Notes: generated by a model not told the origin, from the letters alone. Positions 54,709 through 63,769 are shown, counted from the stretch's first letter. The stretch: 64,000 nt of DNA from Salinicoccus albus DSM 19776 (GCF_000385175.1 NZ_ARQJ01000028.1:103902-167901), one strand, 5' to 3'. Program-made: numbers and translations.

Positions 54709-55824
54709 ATGAGTATTAAAGAATTGAATTCAGAAATGATTGAACCTTTGGTAATTGGTGGGTGTATATTGGGTGGTGGTGGCGGCGGAGCCATAAATGA
54801 AGGATTGAAAATTGCTGAGTTGGCCTTTGAAGTTGGCACACCAAGTTTAATTACTCTTGATGAACTGAGAGAAGAAGACATAATTATCACTGTTTCCGCT
54901 GTAGGAGCTCCAGCTGCTAAAAATCAATTTGTACAGCCAATGGATTATGTTGAAGCGGTAAAATTGCTTGAAAAAGCAAAAGAAATTTCTCCAATGGCAT
55001 TGATAACTAATGAGAACGGAGGAATTGCTACAGTAAATGGTTTTTTTCAATCTGCAGTAACAGGTATTCCAGTACTCGATGCCTCATGTAATGGAAGGGC
55101 CCATCCAACAGGAGTTATGGGAGCTATGCAATTAAATGAAGTAGAGAAATATAATTCAATCCAATCTGCTGTAGGTGGAAAACCAAATTCTGATTTTCGT
55201 CTAAGACAAATTTTACAAGGAAATTTAAATACTTCATCACATATGGTCAGACAAGCTTCTATTTCTGCTGGAGGGCTTATAGCTGTAGCAAGAAATCCGG
55301 TACAGAAAACATATCTGAATTCACACGGGGCCATAAACGCATTATCACATGCATATAAGATTGGCCTTGCACATCAATCAGGGAAAAATAATAAAGAAAA
55401 AATGGAAAATGTGGCTACTGCTTTGAATGGTGAAATAATTTTAAGTGGAGAAATCAAAGAACTTGTTTTCGAAACCATTGATGGTTTTGATTTAGGAAAG
55501 GCGATTATTCAATCCGGTAAAGAATCAATTGAATTGACTATATGGAATGAATATATAACATGTGAGAATTTGAAAGGTGATAGAGTCGCCACTTTCCCAG
55601 ATTTACTGATGACATTCGATAACGAATCTGGCTGCCCGGTTACCAGTGCAGAAATTAAGAAGGGGCAAGAGGTTACAGTGATTTACACTTCCCGAGATAA
55701 TCTCATTCTTGGTAGTGGAATGCGTCTGGAGAGTAATTATGGAGCAGTAGAAAAAGTCGTTGAAAAAGAAATATTAAAATACATCCAGGATGTTTTCAGC
55801 AAAGAGGTGCTGCACAGTGAGTAA
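54709..55824 (+). CDS. DUF917 family protein (S-methyl-thiohydantoin-desulfurase-like family)
   Basis: 371 residues. N-terminal GGCILGGGGGGAINEGLKIAE (Gly-rich), mid-region GNDE-like TNENGGIATVNGFFQSAVTGIPVLDASCNGRAHPTGVMG, C-terminal DNLILGSGMRLESNYG. This is the DUF917 family (PF06032), whose characterised members are reported to be thiohydantoin desulfurases; HyuA/B partners are common. The ligand-binding Cys and His in the SCNGRAHP region are visible. The substrate class is likely a cyclic (thio)hydantoin-type compound, by inference. GTG start of the next gene overlaps its stop. Confidence 0.82.
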   Translation: MSIKELNSEMIEPLVIGGCILGGGGGGAINEGLKIAELAFEVGTPSLITLDELREEDIIITVSAVGAPAAKNQFVQPMDYVEAVKLLEKAKEISPMALITNENGGIATVNGFFQSAVTGIPVLDASCNGRAHPTGVMGAMQLNEVEKYNSIQSAVGGKPNSDFRLRQILQGNLNTSSHMVRQASISAGGLIAVARNPVQKTYLNSHGAINALSHAYKIGLAHQSGKNNKEKMENVATALNGEIILSGEIKELVFETIDGFDLGKAIIQSGKESIELTIWNEYITCENLKGDRVATFPDLLMTFDNESGCPVTSAEIKKGQEVTVIYTSRDNLILGSGMRLESNYGAVEKVVEKEILKYIQDVFSKEVLHSE

Positions 55825-56484
55825 CTTATTAGCAATTACTATTGGAGAGGCCCCAAGGGAAGATATAGGGTCGATATTAGAAAAATATCTGACGAACATT
55901 GAGGTGATACAAAAAGGGGGCTCGATAATATGGATGAAGATGAGTTGCAAAATATATTGACCTATTCAGGGTCTGATGAAACTTTTGTCACCAGGTTATC
56001 GAATGGAGAACAAATTATATTAAATGCTGAAATTACCGAAGAAAAAATCCAGAAAATTATAACCGAGGCAGAGGCATTTGATTATGAAAATATTTTATTG
56101 CTTTGTACAGGCACCTTCAAAAATATTAAATTAAAAAGTTCAAAATTATTCTTACCTGAACAATTAGTATCTCCTGTGATAGCTAAGCTTGGTCGATCTC
56201 AAAAAATGGGTTTAATGATTCCTCAAGAAAGTCAAAAGAAGATGATGACAAAAAAGTGGAGTAAGTATGAAATATTTCCTCTTATAGCTAGTGCTTCCCC
56301 TTATTCAAATATAGAGGAGATAATAATGGCTGCTAAATATTTGGAAAATGAAGATAGCGACTTCATATTAATGGATTGTATGGGGTATACAGAGGAAATG
56401 AGAAAGTCGGTATTCGACGAGGTGAATATCCCGATTATATTATCCAATACTCTAATGGCCAAAATATTGTCCGAAATTCTATAA
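55817..56484 (+). pseudogene. AroM-family protein with frameshift at A5G5
   Basis: Family AroM by content: N-terminus LLAITIGEAPREDIG in the frame starting at GTG 55817 (SD AGAGGTG), then TLSNGEQI-like RLSNGEQIILNAEI, ILLLCTGTF and C-terminal FILMDCMGYTEE in the -1 frame that runs to 56484. The two halves join at CAAAAAGGGGGCTC (55910-55923): one more G would keep a single frame. So it is either a true frameshift (disabled or sequence error) or a programmed -1 shift. AroM proteins belong to the aspartate/glutamate/hydantoin racemase-like superfamily; function unknown. Confidence 0.75.
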
Positions 56485-56497
56485 GGAGCTGTTTTAA

Positions 56498-57586
56498 ATT
56501 AATAAGAAAGCAAAGCAGGAATTACAAAATTTAATGGAAAATAAAAGTATAGACGCTGTGGGCATTGTCCCAGGTACAAACTTATTTTACTTAACCGGAA
56601 TTAGAATTAAACAAAGTGAAAGATTGACTTTTATTCTTATTTTGAAAAATGGAGAGACCTTTGCACTGGTACCGGAAGTGGAGCTGGATAAATTTGAAAC
56701 AATATTTGCTGAAAATATCTTTTCTTACAAAGATGAATCGGGGCCGGAGGAGGCGTTAAAAAAACTCAGAAAAAGGTTATCTGAAAAATCATCTGTGGTG
56801 AGCGTTGAATACAGTAACTGCAGAGTTATGGAGTATCGAGTTTTTGAATCTCTGGGAAAAGAAATAAAAAACGCTGATGATATGGTTAATAAGCTAAGAG
56901 TTAGCAAAACCAAAGAAGAAAACGATGATTTACGAAGCGCAGTGCAAGTACTTGAAGAAAGTTTTGAGGCAATAATTCCAATAGTCAAACCTGGAGTTAA
57001 AGAAATTGAAATTGCAGCACAACTTGAATATGAAATGAAAAAGCGGGGGTCTACGGGTACTCCATTCGAAACTATTGTTGCTTCCGGATACAGGGGAGCG
57101 AGTCCACATGGCAGAGCAAGTAACAAAAAGATTAAAGGTAGCGAACTGGTAGTGATTGATTTTGGGTCTACCGTCAATGGTTATGTAGGAGATATTTGCA
57201 GAACTATAGCGGTAGGTGAAACAGGGAAAGAAGAGAAAAAAGTTTATGAAATTGTTAGGGAAGCACAGGAAAGCGCAATTAATCTTGTTAAGCCTGGGAT
57301 AACAGCACATGAAGTAGACGAAGCAGCTAGGAAAGTGATAAATACTCATGGGTATGGGGAGTATTTCACTCATCGGACTGGACATGGTCTTGGTCTCAAT
57401 TCGCACGAAAAACCGTATATTATGCAGGATAATAAAACAGTATTAGAACCTGGTATGGTTTTTTCCATTGAGCCTGGCATATATCTGCCTGATAAATTTG
57501 GCGTAAGGATTGAAGATAATATTGTAGTAACTGAAGATGGATCTGAAAATTTGATGAAGCTTAGTACCAATTTAATAGAAAATTAA
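56498..57586 (+). CDS. M24-family (Xaa-Pro-like) aminopeptidase, AUU start
   Basis: ~363 residues: N-terminal creatinase-like domain (LFYLTGIRI; ~1-130), C-terminal pita-bread metallopeptidase (~140-363) with metal ligands in VIDFGSTVNGYVGDICRT (Asp, Asp), TGHGLGLNSHE (His), FSIEPGIYLP (Glu) and GVRIEDN (Glu). Hydrolyses a Xaa-Pro peptide or related amide (creatinase-like). Start: TAA at 56495 closes the frame upstream; SD AAGGAG (56483-56488) is 9 nt before the ATT at 56498, and the extra residues NKKAKQELQNLM fit the family's usual N-terminus. The first ATG (56534) is 45 nt from the SD. Confidence 0.85.
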   Translation: MNKKAKQELQNLMENKSIDAVGIVPGTNLFYLTGIRIKQSERLTFILILKNGETFALVPEVELDKFETIFAENIFSYKDESGPEEALKKLRKRLSEKSSVVSVEYSNCRVMEYRVFESLGKEIKNADDMVNKLRVSKTKEENDDLRSAVQVLEESFEAIIPIVKPGVKEIEIAAQLEYEMKKRGSTGTPFETIVASGYRGASPHGRASNKKIKGSELVVIDFGSTVNGYVGDICRTIAVGETGKEEKKVYEIVREAQESAINLVKPGITAHEVDEAARKVINTHGYGEYFTHRTGHGLGLNSHEKPYIMQDNKTVLEPGMVFSIEPGIYLPDKFGVRIEDNIVVTEDGSENLMKLSTNLIEN

Positions 57587-57601
57587 AAGAGCTGCAAAGG
57601 G

Positions 57602-58255
57602 ATGGATAATTTGTCGGTAGGAATAATAAGAGTGTTTACTACAGAAGACCAAGAGATAACCAACTCACATGGTAATAAAATTGAGGAAACTTATAATATC
57701 AGATGTATAAATAAATGTATCCATCAACAGCCAAAAGGTATTTATGATGAAGAAAGTGAGACTAAAGCGATACCTAAAATTATAGAGCTTGCAAAAGAAT
57801 TTGAGAACCACCACAAGGTAAGCTGTATTGCAATAAGTTGTGCAGCAGATCCAGGCTTAGAATTAGTAAGAAATGAAGTATCCGTACCAGTTGTTGGTGC
57901 TGGTAGTTCTGCAGCGCATATGGCCAAAACCGTGTCACAAAAAATTGGAATATTAACAATTGCAAATGAAGTGCCGCAAGCAATGACAAGAATTTTGGGT
58001 GATAGTTTAATTTCTTGGAGAAAGCCTTCTGCAGTAAACAACACAGCAGATTTACTTAAAGGTTACGCAATAGAAAATTCTTTAGCAACTGCAAAAGAGC
58101 TAATGAGGGACGGAGCTGAGGTGATAGTCTTTGCTTGTACAGGTTATGTGACTATTGGTTTCGGTGACATTCTTAAAAATAAACTGGGCGTTACAGTAAT
58201 AGATCCAGTTGAAACAGAGGGGAACGCTTTATCATTTATATTAAGGGGTGAGTAA
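57602..58255 (+). CDS. Aspartate/glutamate/hydantoin racemase-family protein
   Basis: ~217 residues. Two catalytic Cys contexts typical of this superfamily: AISCAADPGLE (~81) and FACTGYV (~182), symmetrically placed. Probably racemises an amino acid, hydantoin or related enolisable ring carbon. AAAGGG is 9 nt from a TTG at 57611 (SVGIIRVFT...), which may be the true start; the ATG at 57602 abuts that site. Its stop overlaps the transporter's leader. Confidence 0.8.
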   Translation: MDNLSVGIIRVFTTEDQEITNSHGNKIEETYNIRCINKCIHQQPKGIYDEESETKAIPKIIELAKEFENHHKVSCIAISCAADPGLELVRNEVSVPVVGAGSSAAHMAKTVSQKIGILTIANEVPQAMTRILGDSLISWRKPSAVNNTADLLKGYAIENSLATAKELMRDGAEVIVFACTGYVTIGFGDILKNKLGVTVIDPVETEGNALSFILRGE

Positions 58256-58256
58256 C

Positions 58257-59855
58257 ATGAAAGGGAATAATCAAAAGAATATATTTTTGGATCCTACATT
58301 TATTATTCTCATTCTCATTTTGACTGTAATGGGTGCAATTATAGGGATGCAGTTGATAACAACACTGGGCATCACAGCAAATACATCAATCATTGGTGCA
58401 CTTTTCGCTATGATTTTGGGTCGAATACCATTTGCCTTTCTTCACAAATTTAGATCAGTGTATACTCAGAATTTAATTCAAACTGCAATATCTTCTGCTA
58501 CTTTTGGCGCAGGAAACACACTGTTTATCCCAATTGGCGTACCTTTTGTTTTAGGTATGCCTGAACTCATAACCCCAATGTTAGTTGGCGCTGGGATAGC
58601 ATTAGTTATTGATGGGGCTATGATGTACAGATTATTCGGATCTCAGGCATTTCCTGCCTCGGGAGCATGGCCGCCAGGGATTGCTGCTGCTGAAGCCATC
58701 AAAGCAGGAGATGAAGGTGGTAAAAAAGCAGGGTTGCTGGGGTTGGGTATTTTAGGAGGTGTTGGAGGTGCCATAGCAGGCATTCCAATGTCAGCATTTG
58801 GAGTGGCATTCATTGGTAATATAATTGCATTGACAATGTTTGGTTTTGGGTTATTACTCAGTGGATATTCTGAATTTTTATTCGGAGTAAATATGAGCGA
58901 TCAATATATTCCACATGGTATCATGGTAGGTGCAGGAGTTGTGGCTTTTGGACAATTTATTTATTTGTTAGTTAAAGGGAGTAAAGGAAAGGAAAAACAG
59001 AAACTACAGCTAAATGAGAATATTTCCCAAGAAAGAGATGTTACAAGAAGTGAGAAAGATGTAGGAAAAGCGTTAATATTTGGTTATATTGCATATGTGC
59101 TGGGAGCCCTTTTACTTGCAGCAATTGGTGGAATACTAACAGATATGTCTATACCTATGATTATCCTTTTTGCCTTATATGCGGCATTTGCAGCATTAAT
59201 CACCGAAATCATAGTCGGGGTGGCTGCCATGCACTCAGGCTGGTTTCCAGCATTTGCAGTTTCTCTTATTTCATTAGTTATTGGCATACTACTTGGGTTC
59301 CCAATACCAGCTTTGGCGCTTCTTGTTGGGTATACAGCTGCCACAGGACCAGCGTTTGCAGATATGGGTTACGATTTTAAAGCAGGCTTTGTCTTAAGAA
59401 CAAAAGAATCGATAGCTTTTGAACTAGAAGGAAGAAGAATGCAATTCTTCGTATCGTTAATCGGTTTTGGTGTAGCAATTATTATGGTAGCACTATTCCA
59501 TGGTGGATATTTCGCGCAGGACTTAGTGCCTCCTGTTGACTATGTATTCGCAGCTACAATCGAAGCAGGGGTAGATAGTTCAGTCGCTTGGGCAATTATA
59601 TTATGGGCAATTCCTGGAGCCTTATTACAATTAATCGGCGGGTCAAAAAGACAGATGGGGATTCTATTCGCAACTGGTCTGTTATTAGTAGATCCAATCG
59701 CAGGGTGGACAGTACTTACAGGTTTAGCTATCAGAGTAACAATTCTTAAAATTAAAGGAGAAGAGTCACAGTATGCAATGTATACTACAGCTGCTGGATT
59801 TATAGCTGGAGATGCATTATATAGCTTCTTTAATTCAGTATTTAGAGCGAGGTAA
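58257..59855 (+). CDS. OPT-family oligopeptide/metal-complex transporter
   Basis: 532 residues, about 14 membrane helices; OPT/YSL-type with GAIIGMQLITTLGITANTSIIGAL, FPASGAWPPGIAAAEAIKAG and DMGYDFKAGFVLRTK blocks. Imports small peptides or modified peptide-like substrates with H+. Last gene of the DUF1177 operon; start ATG 58257 with GGGGTGAGT, overlapping the racemase end. The cargo is presumably the same small peptide/hydantoin that the operon's enzymes process. Confidence 0.85.
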   Translation: MKGNNQKNIFLDPTFIILILILTVMGAIIGMQLITTLGITANTSIIGALFAMILGRIPFAFLHKFRSVYTQNLIQTAISSATFGAGNTLFIPIGVPFVLGMPELITPMLVGAGIALVIDGAMMYRLFGSQAFPASGAWPPGIAAAEAIKAGDEGGKKAGLLGLGILGGVGGAIAGIPMSAFGVAFIGNIIALTMFGFGLLLSGYSEFLFGVNMSDQYIPHGIMVGAGVVAFGQFIYLLVKGSKGKEKQKLQLNENISQERDVTRSEKDVGKALIFGYIAYVLGALLLAAIGGILTDMSIPMIILFALYAAFAALITEIIVGVAAMHSGWFPAFAVSLISLVIGILLGFPIPALALLVGYTAATGPAFADMGYDFKAGFVLRTKESIAFELEGRRMQFFVSLIGFGVAIIMVALFHGGYFAQDLVPPVDYVFAATIEAGVDSSVAWAIILWAIPGALLQLIGGSKRQMGILFATGLLLVDPIAGWTVLTGLAIRVTILKIKGEESQYAMYTTAAGFIAGDALYSFFNSVFRAR

Positions 59856-60027
59856 GTTAGAGAACCAATTGCTTAGAATTTAATTGTCGAACATGTTATT
59901 AAATGTTACAAAGCTAATACTATAGAGTCGCTTTAAAATGAAAGAATATTCTTTGTAACATGTCAGGAATGAATCTTAACACTATGGCTTAGGGTAGATT
60001 TTAAGTGTTAAAGTTAGGAAGAATTAT

Positions 60028-60059
60028 AAAGAGGCATCAGCTGCAACTGATGCCTCTTT
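60028..60059. terminator. Terminator after the OPT operon
   Basis: Perfect 13-bp stem AAAGAGGCATCAG / CTGATGCCTCTTT with a 6-nt loop, ~170 nt downstream of the OPT stop. Confidence 0.75.
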
Positions 60060-60121
60060 ACTGTAATCCAAGAAAATACAACATTATATACTGTGTTACA
60101 GATCAGAAAATTTTATCGGGA

Positions 60122-60169
60122 GCATATATCTATAATATCATTGAGTTAACATGAAAGTGACCGACACAA
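60122..60169. repeat. Dispersed repeat, copy 2
   Basis: Shares ATCATTGAGTTAACATGA and flanking bases with the copy at 38215-38260; here it lies in the leader of the VOC/TetR operon. Confidence 0.6.
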
Positions 60170-60264
60170 CATTATGATAACAACAAGACGACTTGTATAC
60201 AGTCATAACAACGATTTCAAAGTCAGAGTTACTATCAGGATTTTATTGTGGGACAAGTTGTAAC

Positions 60265-60294
60265 TTTACATACATACTGTATGTATGTTATAAT
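60265..60294. promoter_or_regulatory. Promoter with embedded TetR-type operator
   Basis: TTTACA (60265) and TATAAT (60289) are spaced by 18 nt, and a 21-bp perfect palindrome (half-site ACATACATAC, central T) at 60268-60288 fills the spacer. Likely the autoregulatory site of the TetR protein encoded downstream. Confidence 0.75.
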
Positions 60295-60322
60295 GTAAAT
60301 ATTACAAAAAGGGGTGATGAAA

Positions 60323-60748
60323 ATGCAGTTCAATAGTTTTTATCCAGTGCTGATGACGGACAGGGTGGCAGCGACACGTGATTTTTATCAACAGAATTTC
60401 GGGTTTAACGTTGTTTTTGATGCAGGCTGGTATGTAAGTCTGCAAAGGGAAGCGTCAAATGACGAACTGGCCATACTGGACTTCACGCATGAAACGGTTC
60501 CTGGAACATATGCTGCACTTGTACAAGGGACTATTCTGAATATTGAAGTAGAAGATGTCAATTCTGCCTATGCTCATCTGATCGAGGAGAATCATCTGGA
60601 GCTTGTAATGGAACTGCGGGATGAAGCTTTTGGCCAGCGGCATTTCATGACGAAGGATCCGGCGGGTGTATTGATTGATGTGATCGAGGTGATACCGCCT
60701 GATGCATCATTTCTTGAACAATATAACACGGATGTATGGAATGCTTAA
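60323..60748 (+). CDS. VOC (glyoxalase/bleomycin-resistance) family protein
   Basis: ~141 residues with the paired beta-alpha-beta-beta-beta units of VOC proteins: FYPVLMTDRVAATRDFYQQNFGFNVVFDAGWYVSL, then NIEVEDVNSAYAHL and FMTKDPAGVLIDVIEV (a metal-type Glu). Such proteins detoxify or sequester small toxic molecules. Start ATG 60323 with GGGGTG 6 nt upstream. Followed 12 nt later by the TetR gene and controlled by the palindromic operator. Confidence 0.83.
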   Translation: MQFNSFYPVLMTDRVAATRDFYQQNFGFNVVFDAGWYVSLQREASNDELAILDFTHETVPGTYAALVQGTILNIEVEDVNSAYAHLIEENHLELVMELRDEAFGQRHFMTKDPAGVLIDVIEVIPPDASFLEQYNTDVWNA

Positions 60749-60760
60749 GGAGAATGACTG

Positions 60761-61345
60761 ATGAAAAAAAACAGAGAAGGTACGGAACAGACGATAAAAG
60801 GTTTGATAACGATTGCCCGCAAGCATTTTTCCACCTATGGATATGCAGATGTTTCCCTTGAGGGTATTGTGGCAGAAGCGGGGATGACGCGCGGGGCACT
60901 CTATCATCATTTCAATAATAAAAAAGGCCTGTTTCTTGCAGTGTTTGAAGAAGTGCAAATGGAAATAAGGGAAAATGTGGAAGGAGAAGCAGCCAAACAT
61001 GATGATGCATGGGATCAATTGTTAAATGGATCCCGGGCATTTCTCGCGGCAGCTCTTAAATCGCAGAACGAACAGATACTTCTCATAGACGGACCCGCTG
61101 TCTTAGGATGGAATACGTTCAGGGAAATGGATGGAAGGTATTCAATGGATGCACTGCGGGAGCAGCTGGAAATGATGCAGGAAAAAAATCTTTTAGCTCC
61201 AGTGTCCGCAGATGCATTGACACACTGCCTTTCAGGGGCTATGAACGAAGCCGTTCTGTGGATTTCAGACCGTGAAAAGCAGGAAGATATTCTGGATGAA
61301 ACAATGACAGTCATTTCCTCGCTGCTGCACGGGTTGAAATTATGA
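60761..61345 (+). CDS. TetR-family transcriptional repressor
   Basis: 194 residues: N-terminal helix-turn-helix (IARKHFSTYGYADVSLEGIVAEAGMTRGALYHHF; residues ~15-50) and a ligand-binding helical C-domain. It probably represses its own operon with the VOC gene through the palindrome at 60268-60288. SD AAGGAG 8 nt before ATG. Inducer unknown; a reactive small molecule handled by the VOC protein is likely. Confidence 0.85.
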   Translation: MKKNREGTEQTIKGLITIARKHFSTYGYADVSLEGIVAEAGMTRGALYHHFNNKKGLFLAVFEEVQMEIRENVEGEAAKHDDAWDQLLNGSRAFLAAALKSQNEQILLIDGPAVLGWNTFREMDGRYSMDALREQLEMMQEKNLLAPVSADALTHCLSGAMNEAVLWISDREKQEDILDETMTVISSLLHGLKL

Positions 61346-61677
61346 GTTTGTAGCGCTCCATTCTCACACAGTGAATCATAGCTGGGCATAGTCATTATAG
61401 CCCGTTCGAACAATTGGGCGGCACATATGCGAAATGGGGGGTTATGATTGCCGTTCTGATTGAAGCCGTTGGGGACGATATTTGAAAACCCCTTAAATAA
61501 GTTTAATATCAAGCGTTAGTATTCAAAAATTTGTCAGGATTATATTTCACTCCCAGTGAAAAATAATTGATTTATGCGGATGCAGGCCCTAAAATGATAG
61601 TTGACAGAATATTTTAATTTTATCTGAAGGGCACTTTCCGGATTTATGATCAATAATTAAAAGGGGTGTAGTTATTC
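61346..61677. other. Intergenic region without a recognised gene
   Basis: No convincing coding signal. An open frame on the minus strand (61512 to 61015) is antisense to tetR and looks spurious. A TTGACA occurs at 61602 but no well-spaced -10 is evident. Confidence 0.5.
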
Positions 61678-63162
61678 ATGGCAAATGATGTTTTGAAACA
61701 GCGGGTACAGGAATTTTTAGACGGAGACATGGGATTCTATATTAACGGTGACTACGTAAAAGCTCAGAGTGGTGAGACTTTTGAGACGAAGAACCCGGCG
61801 ACTGAAGCGTTGATCGCTCGTGTCAGTGACCCGGGGGAAGACGATGTGGATAAGGCAGTGCAGGCTGCGAGACATGCATTTGATGACGGTGAATGGACGA
61901 AGATGGAACCGGCTGAGCGCTCCCGCATCATCTATAAATTGGCGGACATTCTGGAGGAACACAGGGAAGAACTGGCTCAACTCGAGTCTCTCGATAACGG
62001 TAAGCCCTATGCCCAGGCGCTGGAAGATGATGTAGGCGGTACGATCGATCAATTCCGTTATTATGCCGGATGGGCGACGAATATTGCCGGGAAAACGCCT
62101 AATGTCTCGACGGAACATCTGACTTATACTGTGCATGAGCCCATCGGTGTGGTCGGGCAGATCATCCCGTGGAACTATCCGCTGATGATGGCGGCATGGA
62201 AAATGGGCGCGGCGCTCGCTGCAGGTTGTACCATCGTGATCAAACCGGCCGCTGAAACGCCGCTGTCCATGCTGTACGCTGCAAAATTGTTCAAAGAGGC
62301 GGGCTTCCCGGATGGTGTCGTGAACATCCTGCCCGGCGGCGGTGTGGCCGGCACGGCACTAGTGACGCATCCGCAGGTGGATAAAGTGGCGTTTACCGGT
62401 TCGACTCAAACGGGAAGCGCCATCATGAAAAAAGCGGCGGATGATATTAAAAGCGTTACGCTTGAACTCGGCGGCAAATCTCCGTCAGTTGTCCTCGATG
62501 ATGCGGATCTTGATGCTGCCTTGGACGGCATTTTTGACGGCACAATGTATAACTCGGGGCAGAACTGCAGTGCCACGACACGTATTTTCGTGCACCGTAG
62601 TATATATGATCAGGTGCTCGAGGCACTTAAGGAAAAAGCGGAAAAGGCCGTTGTCGGTTCCGGTTTGGACAGTGAGACTGAGTTGGGACCGTTAGTTTCA
62701 GAAAGACAGCTGAACAGGGTGCTTGGATATATCGAAAAAGGTAAAGAAGAAGGTGCCAGACTGGTTACCGGCGGCAATAGAAAAGGGAATAATGGTTACT
62801 TCGTGGAACCGACGATCTTCGCTGAAGTTGAGGACGATATGACCATTGCCAGAGAAGAAATCTTTGGGCCTGTCATGTCTGTATTTGTATTCGATGATGT
62901 GGAAGAAGTCATCAAAAGGGCAAATGACAGCGAGTATGGTCTGGCTGCAAGTGTGTGGACGGAGAATATTAGAAAAGGCCATTACATTGCAGGCAAACTG
63001 GAAGCAGGTACCGTCTGGGTGAATGATTTTGGGCTGGAACTGGAGACAATGCCGTTCGGCGGATACAAGAAATCAGGTATCGGCAGAGAAATGGGCGGCG
63101 AGTATGGCATCTCCAACTATATAGAAGTCAAAAGTGTATTTGTGAATACAAGTCAGAATTAG
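61678..63162 (+). CDS. NAD(P)-dependent aldehyde dehydrogenase
   Basis: 494 residues. Catalytic Cys in YNSGQNCSATTR (~297), general-base Glu in LELGGKSP (~263), oxyanion Asn in IPWNYPLMMA (~163), and FTGSTQTGS in the NAD-binding part. This is the betaine-aldehyde/gamma-glutamyl-gamma-aminobutyraldehyde-dehydrogenase-like subgroup. Substrate not fixed. Followed 19 nt later by an XRE-cupin regulator, as in polyamine (puuC/puuR-like) or betaine catabolism. SD AGGGGTG upstream. Confidence 0.9.
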   Translation: MANDVLKQRVQEFLDGDMGFYINGDYVKAQSGETFETKNPATEALIARVSDPGEDDVDKAVQAARHAFDDGEWTKMEPAERSRIIYKLADILEEHREELAQLESLDNGKPYAQALEDDVGGTIDQFRYYAGWATNIAGKTPNVSTEHLTYTVHEPIGVVGQIIPWNYPLMMAAWKMGAALAAGCTIVIKPAAETPLSMLYAAKLFKEAGFPDGVVNILPGGGVAGTALVTHPQVDKVAFTGSTQTGSAIMKKAADDIKSVTLELGGKSPSVVLDDADLDAALDGIFDGTMYNSGQNCSATTRIFVHRSIYDQVLEALKEKAEKAVVGSGLDSETELGPLVSERQLNRVLGYIEKGKEEGARLVTGGNRKGNNGYFVEPTIFAEVEDDMTIAREEIFGPVMSVFVFDDVEEVIKRANDSEYGLAASVWTENIRKGHYIAGKLEAGTVWVNDFGLELETMPFGGYKKSGIGREMGGEYGISNYIEVKSVFVNTSQN

Positions 63163-63181
63163 ACGCTGGAGAAGGTGCGAT

Positions 63182-63712
63182 ATGAAGGATGATGCATTCG
63201 GCAATGAATTGAAGAAAGTCAGAAAAAGCAGGAAAATGACTTTGCAGGAATTGAGTGATCGAAGCGGTTTGTCCATCAGTTTCCTTTCGCAGGTCGAGAG
63301 AGGGCTGCGCACATTGACGTTCACTTCGATGAATAAAATCTCAGAAGCCCTGGACGTCAATGTAAACTTCTTCTTCGATAATGGGAATTCCAGCGTGAAG
63401 AAAAAAGTCAGGGACAGGCCCTCAGAAATGGAAACATTCTCATACACCAGCTTGAAAGGGAAAATGGAAGACCCCGATTTCATCCCTGCCCTGGTGGAGT
63501 TGAAATCCGGCGAATCACAAAAGATATCCTATACACATCGCGGTCAGGAATTTGTATATGTGTTGTCAGGGCAGCTGGAAGTTGAATTGGACGGTATGAA
63601 AGAAACATTATATGCGGAAGAATCCATCCATATCGATTCTTCCATGGCACACCATTGGTATAATGATTCGAATGGATTAACGACAATATTGCTGGTGTCA
63701 TCATCAAAATGA
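63182..63712 (+). CDS. XRE-family regulator with cupin domain
   Basis: 176 residues: N-terminal helix-turn-helix (MTLQELSDRSGLSISFLSQVERG, ~19-41) and a C-terminal cupin (~100-170; HRGQEFVYVLSGQLEVELDG, SSMAHHWYN). PuuR-type regulators have this plan. Co-transcribed with the aldehyde dehydrogenase; probably senses an aldehyde or amine intermediate and controls the operon. SD GGAGAAGG. Confidence 0.88.
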   Translation: MKDDAFGNELKKVRKSRKMTLQELSDRSGLSISFLSQVERGLRTLTFTSMNKISEALDVNVNFFFDNGNSSVKKKVRDRPSEMETFSYTSLKGKMEDPDFIPALVELKSGESQKISYTHRGQEFVYVLSGQLEVELDGMKETLYAEESIHIDSSMAHHWYNDSNGLTTILLVSSSK

Positions 63713-63730
63713 TATATCGGCTAAACTGGC

Positions 63731-63765
63731 CTGCCCCACAGATGGCCATCTGTGGGGCAGTTTTT
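63731..63765. terminator. Strong terminator after the regulator
   Basis: 30-bp perfect palindrome, arms CTGCCCCACAGATGG/CCATCTGTGGGGCAG, followed by TTTTT. Confidence 0.9.
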
Positions 63766-63769
63766 AAGT

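Noticed and set aside
61015..61512. 165-codon minus-strand frame
   Set aside because: Mostly antisense to the tetR gene with low-complexity translation; judged a shadow.
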